Assembly (NCBI GenBank): GCA_015063165.1 | Contig: SUSZ01000001.1 | Span: forward strand, 62,001-126,000 | Origin: Thermoplasmata archaeon | Lineage (GTDB): Archaea > Thermoplasmatota > Thermoplasmata > Methanomassiliicoccales > Methanomethylophilaceae | Direction of reading: 5' to 3' | DNA length: 64,000 nt | Shown: positions 46,591 through 55,236 of the stretch, piece by piece | Layout: the number at the start of each line of letters is the position of its first letter | Position numbering within the stretch: position 1 is the first letter of the stretch | Position numbers and translations under genes: made by a program | The notes under the pieces: generated by a model | What the model was told of the DNA's origin: nothing | What the model saw: only the letters and a program-made list of their open reading frames with translations | Database searches by the model: none

Positions 46591-48101
46591 AGCGTCTTCC
46601 TCCTGCCTACTAGCAAAACGATCGTAGGAATCGCGACCACGACGAATATGATGGCCCCGTACACCAGCGCCTCGCCCATCCCTTGGGCGTAAACCGTGGC
46701 TATCTGGTCCGTCAGACCTGGAAGCAGTTTCAACAGCTCCTCCATCGGAGTGATCAACAGATTGGCGAGCGTGCTGTTCGCCGGAATCTCGAACGGAAGT
46801 ATCTCGTTCCAGTGCTCTAGATATGCGCCCAGCTCCCTCAGCATGTACTGGTCCGTGACGAACTGGTAGAAGTTGTATCCCAGCCAGAGAGCGGCGGTGC
46901 GTATCATGATGGCGAATCCCATCAGGGCACTGTTGTTGTCCTCGTTGGTCCTGTTCTGGAGAGTGGCGTTGATCATGGACACGAGGCACCCGATTGCCAG
47001 ACCTAGGACGTAGAGATGGATGGCAAATATGAACGAAGGATCGTCCTCTTTGACCAGCAGCATAGATACCAGAGCTATCGACGACAGGATGACGCTCAGG
47101 ATGAACCAGATGAGATGCCCCGTCTTGTCGATCTTCTTGGAGATCGTGATCGCGGTCGTGGCCGCTCCCAGAACGACGATGATGAAGAACGGAGCCGCCT
47201 CAAGGATGGACATCTGGTAGGTGAAGAACGAGATCTTGATCATCGATCCCACCGCGGCCATGTCTATGGCTCCCAGCAGAACTATGAAGATTAGCGATGC
47301 AATCGTGAGCTTCCTGTTGTCCAGCTTGCGATAGGCGACAGAGTTGGGATTGATTGCTTCCACCAATGCCAACGCCACGATCAGCATGATCAGAATCGCC
47401 ACCCCCATAAGAGCCTCGGTGCTGAGGACGTCCCAGTCCAGGTACAGCTTCTGAAGGAAGAACACGAAGAACCCGACGAACAGCATCAGTATGATGGACC
47501 CCGGATAGTCAGGTTTCATCTTGCTGGGCTCCCCCTTCGACAAGAACTGCAGACACGGATAGAACACGATAGCCTGGAGAGCCGCCATGGTCCAGAAGGT
47601 GAGCTGCCAGCCCATCCCATCGATGATGGCCTTTCCTAGGAAGACTCCGACCAGCATCCCCAGGCCGAATCCCAGGGACATTATCCCGTTCGCGATGTAA
47701 CGGAACTTGTGGTTAGGAACGTCAAAGTAGATCTGGGCGATGCACACTATGATGACGATACCGGCTCCGAATCCCTCGATTATACGGAACAGGATAAACC
47801 AGCTCATCTCCGTGCTCATCGCGCATGCTATCGAGCCTAGTATGAACAAAACCGTACCGATAATGTAAGGCTTCCTGCGCCCCATGCTGTCGATGATGCT
47901 TGCAAACAGACCCATCGAAGCGCATTCTCCGCCTACGAACGCAGGGAACGTCCATGCGTACCCTTTGGTGGGGAACGAGTTCAGATCGATCATCAGGTCC
48001 AATGACAGGATCTGGGTGAACGCCGCTGGAACGCACACTATGAAAGTGGTGAACGACATCATCCAGAGCCCTGGCATCGCTTTCTTGATTTCCGCATCCA
48101 T
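46587..48101 (-). CDS. MFS transporter (14-helix type)
   Basis: 504 residues with about 14 membrane helices, as in DHA2-type drug/proton antiporters. The family loop between helices 2 and 3 is present (DSMGRRKPYIIG), with the E and G pattern of GECASMGLFASII before it. It also has a ~70-residue loop near residues 420-470 (YLEHWNEILPFEIPANSTL...MEELLKLLPGL). It begins MDAEIKKAMPGLWMM. A TATA box (CTTAATAAG, 48134-48142) lies about 35 bases upstream. It overlaps the giant surface protein by 4 bases, so both are made from one transcript. Substrate unknown. Confidence 0.85.
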   Translation of the reverse strand: MDAEIKKAMPGLWMMSFTTFIVCVPAAFTQILSLDLMIDLNSFPTKGYAWTFPAFVGGECASMGLFASIIDSMGRRKPYIIGTVLFILGSIACAMSTEMSWFILFRIIEGFGAGIVIIVCIAQIYFDVPNHKFRYIANGIMSLGFGLGMLVGVFLGKAIIDGMGWQLTFWTMAALQAIVFYPCLQFLSKGEPSKMKPDYPGSIILMLFVGFFVFFLQKLYLDWDVLSTEALMGVAILIMLIVALALVEAINPNSVAYRKLDNRKLTIASLIFIVLLGAIDMAAVGSMIKISFFTYQMSILEAAPFFIIVVLGAATTAITISKKIDKTGHLIWFILSVILSSIALVSMLLVKEDDPSFIFAIHLYVLGLAIGCLVSMINATLQNRTNEDNNSALMGFAIMIRTAALWLGYNFYQFVTDQYMLRELGAYLEHWNEILPFEIPANSTLANLLITPMEELLKLLPGLTDQIATVYAQGMGEALVYGAIIFVVVAIPTIVLLVGRRKTL

Positions 48102-48295
48102 TCGAAGATTACCAGCGAGTGATTCCTATGTTGCTTATTAAGATTGGTCAACTAGTTAAAATTACATTAGAATATTCTGGACTCATTCGTACATAACCAG
48201 AAGACAGTCTTCCAAAAATCAACCCGGTATTGGCTCATACATCCGGTATTAATACGCTGTCATCGTTACCTCGAACAGGACAACAAGGCGATACC
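48102..48295. promoter_or_regulatory. Divergent control region between the MFS and BchI-like genes
   Basis: Holds the minus-strand TATA at 48134-48142, a GAAGAC-A-GTCTTC inverted repeat (48200-48212), and two direct copies of CCGGTATT (48225 and 48242), the second running into the palindrome GTATTAATAC. No ORF. These could be operators for the chelatase operon. Confidence 0.4.
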
Positions 48296-49333
48296 ATGGC
48301 CACAAGAGCAGCGTACCCGTTTTCAGCCATCGTCGGCCAAGATCAGATGAAGCTGGCCCTCATCCTCAACACGATTAGCCCCGGTATCGGAGGGGTCCTG
48401 ATACGCGGAGAGAAAGGGACCGCCAAGTCCACCGCTGTCAGGGCCCTGGCCCGCCTTCTGCCGGACCGCGTCGTCGTCAGAGGATGCCGCTGCGGATGCC
48501 TTCTTTCGAACAGAAGGGAATACTGCACCGAATGCGCCGAGAGATACGCGAGCTCCGAGCCCGAAGGCGTCACCATGCCGATGGAGGTGGTGGAGCTTCC
48601 GCTGAACTCAACCGAGGACCGCGTATCCGGGACACTGGACCTGGAGATGGCCATATCCGAAGGAAGGAAGAGCTTCGAGCCCGGAATCCTGGCCAGAGCC
48701 AACGGGAACATTCTCTACGTGGACGAGGTGAACCTTCTCGACGACCACATCGTGGACCTTCTTCTCGATTCAGCCGCTATGGGCGTCAACTACGTCGAGA
48801 GGGAAGGGGTCTCATTCCAGCACCCTTCGAGCTTCATCCTCGTCGGAACCATGAATCCGGAGGAGGGCGACCTGCGTCCCCAGCTTCTGGACCGTTTCGG
48901 CCTCATGGTCGACGTCGTTGGAGAGACGGACGAGGCCAAAAGGAAGGAGATCATCCGCAGGAGGCTCGCTTTCGAGAGGGATCGCGACGGATTCATCGAA
49001 TCCTATCGCGAAAGCGACGACGAGCTCCGCAGACGCATATCCGAGGCCAAGGCCAACGTGGACTCCGTCAGCATAGGCGAGGACGCCCTGGACCTGTCCG
49101 TGAGGATCTCGATCAGGCTGGGCATCGACGGGCACCGCGCCGACCTAACGATGATCCGCTCCGCATGCGCGCTGGCGGCCTGGGAGGGTCGCGGAGAGGC
49201 TTCCGCCGACGACGTGGCCAAGGTCGCCCCGATGGTGCTGGCCCACCGCATGAGGAAGAACCCGTTCGACGAGGCCTCCATAGACGCGAAAGGCCTTTCC
49301 GAATGCCTGTCGGAGCTGGTGTCCTCGAGATGA
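48296..49333 (+). CDS. BchI/ChlI-like AAA+ ATPase subunit of a metal chelatase
   Basis: 345 residues from ATG 48296 (MATRAAYPFSAIVGQDQM). AAA+ motor subunit: Walker A IRGEKGTAKST, Walker B ILYVDEVNLLDDH, sensor 1 LVGTMNPEEGDLRPQLLDRFG, and the BchI-type cysteine-rich insert (CRCGCLLSNRREYCTECAERY). With the BchD-like and CobN-like proteins downstream it would form a three-subunit ATP-dependent chelatase that acts on a tetrapyrrole. Stop and next start overlap as ATGA. The ORF-track start at 48230 is 22 codons longer and crosses the CCGGTATT repeats. Confidence 0.88.
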   Translation: MATRAAYPFSAIVGQDQMKLALILNTISPGIGGVLIRGEKGTAKSTAVRALARLLPDRVVVRGCRCGCLLSNRREYCTECAERYASSEPEGVTMPMEVVELPLNSTEDRVSGTLDLEMAISEGRKSFEPGILARANGNILYVDEVNLLDDHIVDLLLDSAAMGVNYVEREGVSFQHPSSFILVGTMNPEEGDLRPQLLDRFGLMVDVVGETDEAKRKEIIRRRLAFERDRDGFIESYRESDDELRRRISEAKANVDSVSIGEDALDLSVRISIRLGIDGHRADLTMIRSACALAAWEGRGEASADDVAKVAPMVLAHRMRKNPFDEASIDAKGLSECLSELVSSR

Positions 49334-51159
49334 CGGACTTCCCGATCACGGCGATGGTCGGCTACGAGGACGCGACGGTCGCATTGTCTGCGATGCTGTG
49401 CTCTCCCGACCTCCATAGCGTGCTGATAGCCGGCGGCTCGGGCACTGGCAAGAGCGTAGCCGCCCGCGCATCGCATCAGCTTTCCGGATCGAGAAGGATA
49501 GTGAACCTTCCCGCGACCTCCGATCAAGGCCAGGTCTTCGGAACCCTGGACCTGGAGGAGGCGATCCGCTCCGGAAAGGAGGAGCGCACGGATTCGGTCC
49601 TCTCCCGCGCCGACGGGAACATACTCGTGATAGACGATGCCAACCTGATGCGCCAGTCTCTCCTGCTGAGCATCCTCGAAGCCGCCGAGGAGGGGATGGC
49701 CGTTCCGGAGACCTCCTCCCCGTACAGCGTCGACCTGAAGGTCGTGTGCACCATGAACCCGGAGGAGGGCGACATCGACCCTCATGTCCTGGACAGGTTC
49801 GACATGTGCGTTTTCATCGAGCCTATCATGGACGAGGGGATGAGGAAGGAGGTCGCGAGGAGACGTCTCGCGTTCGACAAGGCGCCGGATTCCTTGGACG
49901 AGAGCTTTCTGACCGAGCTCAAGAGCATCCGCGACAAGGTCTCCAGAGCGGATGTGTCGAAGGTGACGGTGGCATCCGATTATCCGGGGTTCATATCCGA
50001 GATCTGCGGCGAGATGCATGTGGAAGGCCACCGCGGAGACATAGCGGTGCTCAACACCGCCTGCGCCCTAGCCGCTCTGGACAGCAGGAGCTCCGCAGGC
50101 ATGAGGGACCTTTCGAAAGCGGTGAAGCTCTGCCTGCAGCATCGCAGGAGGGACCCTCCCGAGAATCAGCCTGAACCTCCGCAGCCTCAGGAAAGCGAGG
50201 AGGACCAGAATGACGATCCCCCTCAGAACGAGGAGGACCGCCAGGACGGCGAGAACGAGAGCAACAGCAGCGAGCCGCGTTCCGCCGAGGAGAACTCCGA
50301 TGCCGACGAAAATGAGAAGCCAGAGAGCCAGGAGGACAAGGTGTTCGACATCGGGGAGCAGTTCGAAGTTCGGGACTACATTCCTGAGCCGGTCTCGAAG
50401 AAGGTCAAGAGCAGAACCGGCCGCAGGAACGAGTCGATCTCCAACGACGGGACCGGACACACGGTCGGCTACATGATACCCCGCGAGAGGATCAAGAGTC
50501 TGGCCCTATCCGCTTCCATAATAGCCGCCGCACCGAAACAGCCGTTCAGAAAGCATGAGGACCTGGCAGTGGTCCTCAAAGTCGACGATCTCCGCGAGAA
50601 CGTCCGCATGAGAAGGAGGTCCACCGACATCGTGTTCGTCGTGGACGGCTCAGGATCGATGGGGGCCCATCAGCGCATGATAGCGGTGAAGGGAGCCGTC
50701 CTCTCGCTGCTGAACGACGCCTACCGTCGCAGGGACCGCGTAGGCATGGCCGTTTTCAGGGGACAGAGCGCCGAGGAGTACCTCCCGATGACGAGGAGCG
50801 TCCTCACCGCATACCGCAGGCTGAAGGAGATGCCTACCGGCGGGAAGACTCCGCTCACCAAGGGATTGACGAAAGGCATCGAGATGCTGAGGCGGTCGCG
50901 CGACCAGTCCACGGAACCGGTCATGGTGGTCCTCACTGACGGACGCGGGAACTCCAAGGAGGACAGCGAGGATAACATCAGGAAGATCGCCGGGGTCCTG
51001 AGCTCGGAAGGTATTCGCACTATAGTGATAGATACCGAAACCGGACTCCTCCGCTTCGGTAGAACTATAGTGCTAGCATCAATACTGGATGCGGATTATA
51101 TCAAATTGGAAGAGCTCAGCGGGAGAAACCTGCGCAGCTCCTTGGATTCGATGTTATGA
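49330..51159 (+). CDS. BchD/ChlD-like chelatase subunit with VWA domain
   Basis: 609 residues from ATG 49330; the long ORF 48484-51159 includes a shadow region before it. N-terminal AAA+ domain with AGGSGTGKS and ILVIDDANLMR, and TMNPEEGDIDPHVLDRFD; a central acidic, low-complexity linker rich in E, D, P and N (residues ~275-345); then a C-terminal VWA domain with the MIDAS motif FVVDGSGSMGAH and TGGKTPLTKGL, VVLTDGRGN. It bridges the BchI-like motor and the CobN-like subunit. It is followed 9 bases later by the CobN-like gene. Confidence 0.88.
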   Translation: MTDFPITAMVGYEDATVALSAMLCSPDLHSVLIAGGSGTGKSVAARASHQLSGSRRIVNLPATSDQGQVFGTLDLEEAIRSGKEERTDSVLSRADGNILVIDDANLMRQSLLLSILEAAEEGMAVPETSSPYSVDLKVVCTMNPEEGDIDPHVLDRFDMCVFIEPIMDEGMRKEVARRRLAFDKAPDSLDESFLTELKSIRDKVSRADVSKVTVASDYPGFISEICGEMHVEGHRGDIAVLNTACALAALDSRSSAGMRDLSKAVKLCLQHRRRDPPENQPEPPQPQESEEDQNDDPPQNEEDRQDGENESNSSEPRSAEENSDADENEKPESQEDKVFDIGEQFEVRDYIPEPVSKKVKSRTGRRNESISNDGTGHTVGYMIPRERIKSLALSASIIAAAPKQPFRKHEDLAVVLKVDDLRENVRMRRRSTDIVFVVDGSGSMGAHQRMIAVKGAVLSLLNDAYRRRDRVGMAVFRGQSAEEYLPMTRSVLTAYRRLKEMPTGGKTPLTKGLTKGIEMLRRSRDQSTEPVMVVLTDGRGNSKEDSEDNIRKIAGVLSSEGIRTIVIDTETGLLRFGRTIVLASILDADYIKLEELSGRNLRSSLDSML

Positions 51160-51168
51160 GGTGGTAAA

Positions 51169-54100
51169 ATGTCCAAGATAAGAATCTTCACCGTTCTATG
51201 GGAAACGCATATGCCTATGCTCGATCGCATAAAGGGCTCTCTGGAAGAGGAGATCCTCATCAACACCCCGCGCACCATAGAACAGTCCGGAATCTCCGAC
51301 GAAGACCTTCTTAAGACCATAGAGTCCTGTGATGCGACGATCATCTACAGGCAGAACAGCGATTTCTCCGAGAGGATCCGCGCTCTGCTCTATCCCGTCA
51401 AGGAGAAGCTGCGCATCATAAACTTCGCAAACGACCCCTCCCTATGGGACCTCACATCCGTCGGCCACGATGTCGCTGTGAGGGCTTACGAATACATGCT
51501 CACAGGAGGCGACGAGAACCTCGGACGCATGATAGATTACGTCGCCAAGACCCTCTGCGGAAAGGCAGGGGAGCCTCTTCCACCTATAGAGTTCCCCTGG
51601 CAGGCGGTGGTGTCCCCGGAAGACGGGGAGATGTACGAGAGCGTCGACGGATACGTCAAGGAACGCGTAAAGGACCCGGACCTCCCGTTCGTCGGAGTCA
51701 TGGCGTCCCGTCCTGCCCTCCTGATGGACGGATTGATCATCGAGAAGGAGATGTGCAGGCATCTCTCCGAGAACGGCCTGAACCCGCTTCTCGTGTTCTG
51801 CGACTGGTCCGCCAAACCCGATTTCGGAGCACTGTCGCCCAGCGGAGTGGTCAAAAAGTTCTTCACGCGCGACGGCAAGCCTCTGGCGGACGCCATCGTC
51901 AAGATGACCACCACGTTCATAGGAGAGGACCGCGACCCCGGCTGCAAAGAGGCGATACCGGAGACCGCGGGATACCTCTGCCGCATGAACGTGCCGGTAT
52001 ACCAGCCTGTGATGATGTCCGAGATGACCGTACCTCAGTGGGAGGAGTCGATAGGTCTCGCGGGCGACATAGCCTGGCACATATCGTTCCCGGAATTCGA
52101 GGGGATAATCGATCCGTATGTGGTGTCCTCGAACATAGAGGAGAATGGGAACCGCAGACGCGTCTCCGTTCCGGAAAGGATGAACAGGCTGGCCGAACGC
52201 ATCGCCAACCATGTCGCGCTGAGAAGGAAGCCCAACTCGGAGAAGAGGGTGGCGATCTTCCTCAACAACTACCCTTGCAACGGAGTGGAAGCCAATGTTG
52301 GGAACGCGGCCGGATTGGACAGCCTCGAGAGCATCGCCGACCTGATGAAGCGCCTGAAGGAACAGGGCTACAATGTCGATCCCCCGAAGGACGGAAAGGA
52401 GCTCATCGACACGATACTCGGCAGGAAGGCCCTGTCGGAATTCCGTTGGACCACTGTCCAGTCGATAGCGGCCAACGGAGGCGTCCTCCATGCCATGGAC
52501 GTGGACGAGTACCTCCGCTACTTCAGCACGCTGACGGAGAAGGCTCAGGAGGATGTGAAGTCCACATGGGGAGAGCCTCCCGGAAAAGCAATGGTCCTGA
52601 ACGACCGCATACTGATAACCGGAGTGGAGTTCGGGAACGTGGCCGTGATCGTCCAGCCCAAGCGCGGATGCTACGGCGCACGTTGCGACGGACAGGTGTG
52701 CAAGATACTCCACGACCCGGCCTGCCCTCCCACACATCAGTTCCTGGCCTGCTACCACTACTTCGAGGACATCTGGGGAGCCGATGCGATCGTCCACACC
52801 GGCACGCACGGATGCATGGAATGGACGCCAGGAAAAGGCGTCGGGATGACGGAGAGCTGCTACCCGGACATCGCCATGCGGAGCACCCCGCATTTCTACA
52901 TCTACAACTCGGACAATCCTTCGGAGGGTCTGGTGGCCAAGCGCAGGTCGTACGCCACCCTGATTGACCATATGCAGCACCTGATGACAGAGGTGAACCT
53001 GTACGGAGGCTACTCCGAGCTGGACGGCCTCCTGAAGGAGTACGGCGTCGCCCATACGGACCCGGTCAGGTCGGATGAGCTGAAATCCAAGATTATAGCC
53101 AAGGCGGAGGAGCTCAAGTTCGGACGTCTGGGACTGTCCCCGGAGATGAGCCTCTACGAAATCACGAAGATCTGCCACGAGGAGCTGTCGCGGATGAGGA
53201 ACTCCCTCATGAACAAGGGCCTGCACGTCCTGGGGAAGATGCCTCAGGGCGACGACCTCACATCCGCGGTGACCTCCATAATCCGCTACGGGGAAGAGCA
53301 CGATTCCCTCCGCGATTGCATCTGCAACCTCGTCGGGCGCGATCTTTCCGCTCTCTACAAGGACAAGGGAGCGTACGACGAGGAGTTCGACTGCTCCAAC
53401 GAGGAGATCATCCGCAGAGTCGAGGACCTGACCAAATCCTTCGTGGGATGCATCCTGAACGGAAGAACCGTCGAAGAATCCCTGAAGGAGATCGGACTCG
53501 AACCCGATGGAGACGTCAGCGGCTTCGCTCCGTTCGTGGAGACCATCCATGACGTTTCCGACCGCATCAGCTCCTCAGACGAGATAGGGGCGATGGTCAA
53601 CGCGCTGAACGGCGGATTCGTTCCGCCTGGACCGTCGGGATACATAACCCGCGGAGAGTACCGGATAGTTCCGACCGGCAGGAACTTCTACTCCATGGAT
53701 CCGCATGCCGTCCCGTCCAAATCCGCTTATTCCTCCGGATGCAAGATCGCCAAGGTCGAGATAGAGCGCTATCTCGAAGACACAGGGGAGATTCCGGAGA
53801 GCCTAGGATTCTTCTGGACGATGGGCGAGCTCATATCCACCGGCGGGGAGCAGATGTCCCAGATGATGTACCTCCTGGGGGCCGAGCCCGTATGGAACGG
53901 AGAAGGACGCGTGAAGGACTTCCGCATCCTGTCGCTGGAAGAGCTCGGACGCCCTAGGATCGACGTCTCGGTCAACGTGTCCTGCATCCTCAGAGACAAC
54001 ATGATGAACGCCATCGACTTCATGGACTCGGTCGTATCCGCAGTAGCCGATCTGGACGAGCCTCTTGAGATGAACTTCGTGAGGATGCATTCCCTCCAGT

Positions 54101-54969
54101 CGATCAAAGACGGCATGGACGAGAGCGACGCCAATGCCAGATTCTTCGGAGCTCCTCCGGGAACTTACACCTCCGGGGTCAATCTGGCCGTCTTCGCGAG
54201 CGCATGGAAGGAGGACTCCGACCTGGCGAACGTGTTCGTCCGCACCAAAGGGCACGGATACGGAGGAGGAAGGAACGGCAAGCCGATGTACGAGCAGTTC
54301 GCCACCGTGCTGTCCAGGACCAACGCCGTTATGGAAGGGTCCGCATCCGACGAGAACGACCTCCTCTCGTGCAGCTGCCATTTCAGCAACATCGGGGGGA
54401 TGGTGTCGGCCTGCCGCTACCTGTCGGACTCCGAAGTGAAAGCGTACTGCATAGACACTCGCGACCCCAGGGACATCTCGGTGGGAACCCTCAAAGAGGA
54501 GATAGAGAGGGCCATGCGCAACCGCACCCTGAATCCCGAATGGCTGGAAGGAATGAAAGCCCACGGATACAAAGGGGCCAACGACATCGCGAAGAGGGTC
54601 GTCCGCATGTTCGGATGGCAGGCGACCACGCACGAGGTGGACGACTGGCTGTTCGACGCTTCCGTTGAAGCGTTCGTTGACGACGACGAGATGCGCGAAT
54701 TCTTCGAAAAAAACAACATCTACGCCCTGGAGGAGCTGGAACGCAGGCTTCTCGAAGCCCAGGCCAGAGGGCTCTGGAATCCGGATCCGGACACGCTGGA
54801 GCGTCTGAAGGAAGCCTACCTCAGGATAGAATCGGAACTGGAGGAGATGGCTGGCGATGGAGAATTCCAGGGCGGCAGCATAGACATGTTCACCCAGAAG
54901 GATGTCCTAGAATGGGACCAGCGCGGAGTCTCCGACATCACGTCGAGGATACACTCCAAGAAACCGTGA
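51169..54969 (+). CDS. cobN: CobN/BchH-type large chelatase subunit
   Basis: 1,266-residue tetrapyrrole-binding subunit of a class I chelatase (CobN family). The family signature is HTGTHGCMEWTPGKGVG at about residue 540, where the histidines are expected at the metal site. Other family blocks are NYPCNGVEANVGNAAGLD, PLRRGCYGARC-type KRGCYGARCDGQ, and NVSCILRDNMMNAIDFMDSV near residue 945. A GGTGGT-type site precedes the ATG. CobN members insert cobalt into a corrin or, as HmuS-like relatives in gut bacteria, take metal out of haem. Which direction applies here cannot be told from sequence. Third gene of bchI-bchD-cobN. Confidence 0.85.
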   Translation: MSKIRIFTVLWETHMPMLDRIKGSLEEEILINTPRTIEQSGISDEDLLKTIESCDATIIYRQNSDFSERIRALLYPVKEKLRIINFANDPSLWDLTSVGHDVAVRAYEYMLTGGDENLGRMIDYVAKTLCGKAGEPLPPIEFPWQAVVSPEDGEMYESVDGYVKERVKDPDLPFVGVMASRPALLMDGLIIEKEMCRHLSENGLNPLLVFCDWSAKPDFGALSPSGVVKKFFTRDGKPLADAIVKMTTTFIGEDRDPGCKEAIPETAGYLCRMNVPVYQPVMMSEMTVPQWEESIGLAGDIAWHISFPEFEGIIDPYVVSSNIEENGNRRRVSVPERMNRLAERIANHVALRRKPNSEKRVAIFLNNYPCNGVEANVGNAAGLDSLESIADLMKRLKEQGYNVDPPKDGKELIDTILGRKALSEFRWTTVQSIAANGGVLHAMDVDEYLRYFSTLTEKAQEDVKSTWGEPPGKAMVLNDRILITGVEFGNVAVIVQPKRGCYGARCDGQVCKILHDPACPPTHQFLACYHYFEDIWGADAIVHTGTHGCMEWTPGKGVGMTESCYPDIAMRSTPHFYIYNSDNPSEGLVAKRRSYATLIDHMQHLMTEVNLYGGYSELDGLLKEYGVAHTDPVRSDELKSKIIAKAEELKFGRLGLSPEMSLYEITKICHEELSRMRNSLMNKGLHVLGKMPQGDDLTSAVTSIIRYGEEHDSLRDCICNLVGRDLSALYKDKGAYDEEFDCSNEEIIRRVEDLTKSFVGCILNGRTVEESLKEIGLEPDGDVSGFAPFVETIHDVSDRISSSDEIGAMVNALNGGFVPPGPSGYITRGEYRIVPTGRNFYSMDPHAVPSKSAYSSGCKIAKVEIERYLEDTGEIPESLGFFWTMGELISTGGEQMSQMMYLLGAEPVWNGEGRVKDFRILSLEELGRPRIDVSVNVSCILRDNMMNAIDFMDSVVSAVADLDEPLEMNFVRMHSLQSIKDGMDESDANARFFGAPPGTYTSGVNLAVFASAWKEDSDLANVFVRTKGHGYGGGRNGKPMYEQFATVLSRTNAVMEGSASDENDLLSCSCHFSNIGGMVSACRYLSDSEVKAYCIDTRDPRDISVGTLKEEIERAMRNRTLNPEWLEGMKAHGYKGANDIAKRVVRMFGWQATTHEVDDWLFDASVEAFVDDDEMREFFEKNNIYALEELERRLLEAQARGLWNPDPDTLERLKEAYLRIESELEEMAGDGEFQGGSIDMFTQKDVLEWDQRGVSDITSRIHSKKP

Positions 54970-55015
54970 CAGTCTGAACGGCCAGTTCCGCCATTTGTAT
55001 TGGCACATATTCCCA

Positions 55016-55066
55016 CCAGTGACTGGAGTTACAAAATAGCATATGCTAAAGTATTAACTGGACAGT
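55016..55066. promoter_or_regulatory. Cluster of small palindromes upstream of the permease operon
   Basis: Within 51 bases lie CCAGT-G-ACTGG (55016-55026), TAGCATATGCTA (about 55035-55046) and AACTG-GA-CAGTT (55055-55066). The first and third share CAGT/ACTG half-sites. GTATTAAC between the second and third may be the TATA box. They look like binding sites for one or two dimeric regulators. Confidence 0.4.
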
Positions 55067-55110
55067 TGGCTATACAGTCCATAGACCCGGATAAGACAAT
55101 AAGGTCTTAA

Positions 55111-55217
55111 AAGGCGAAGTCCGCTGTATAGCAGAACGGATGTCGCGCCTTGACCGACATGCCTTCGACACTGGATTCGTCCGTGAAACGGGATGAAAAC
55201 GCAGAGAGATGCTTCTC
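55111..55217 (+). promoter_or_regulatory. Structured leader RNA candidate before the BtuC-like gene
   Basis: In order: AAGGCG (55111-55116) pairs with CGCCTT (55146-55151) and encloses TCCG-CTG / CAG-aa-CGGA (55120-55140); TTCGTCC pairs with GGGATGAA (about 55176-55196, with one G-U pair); GAGAGA-TGCT-TCTCTC lies at 55204-55219. The last hairpin ends some 17 bases before the start codon, so it could control translation. No known riboswitch consensus is recognised. If the TATA box is CTTAAAAG at 55106, the first helix would be lost, so the start site matters. Confidence 0.4.
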
Positions 55218-55236
55218 TCCCCTTTCATTATGAGTG

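Noticed and set aside
46590-46989. N-terminal 133 codons of the giant ORF as part of the surface protein
   Set aside because: They are antisense-like, arginine-rich sequence in the frame of the MFS gene region; a clear signal peptide begins at 46590.
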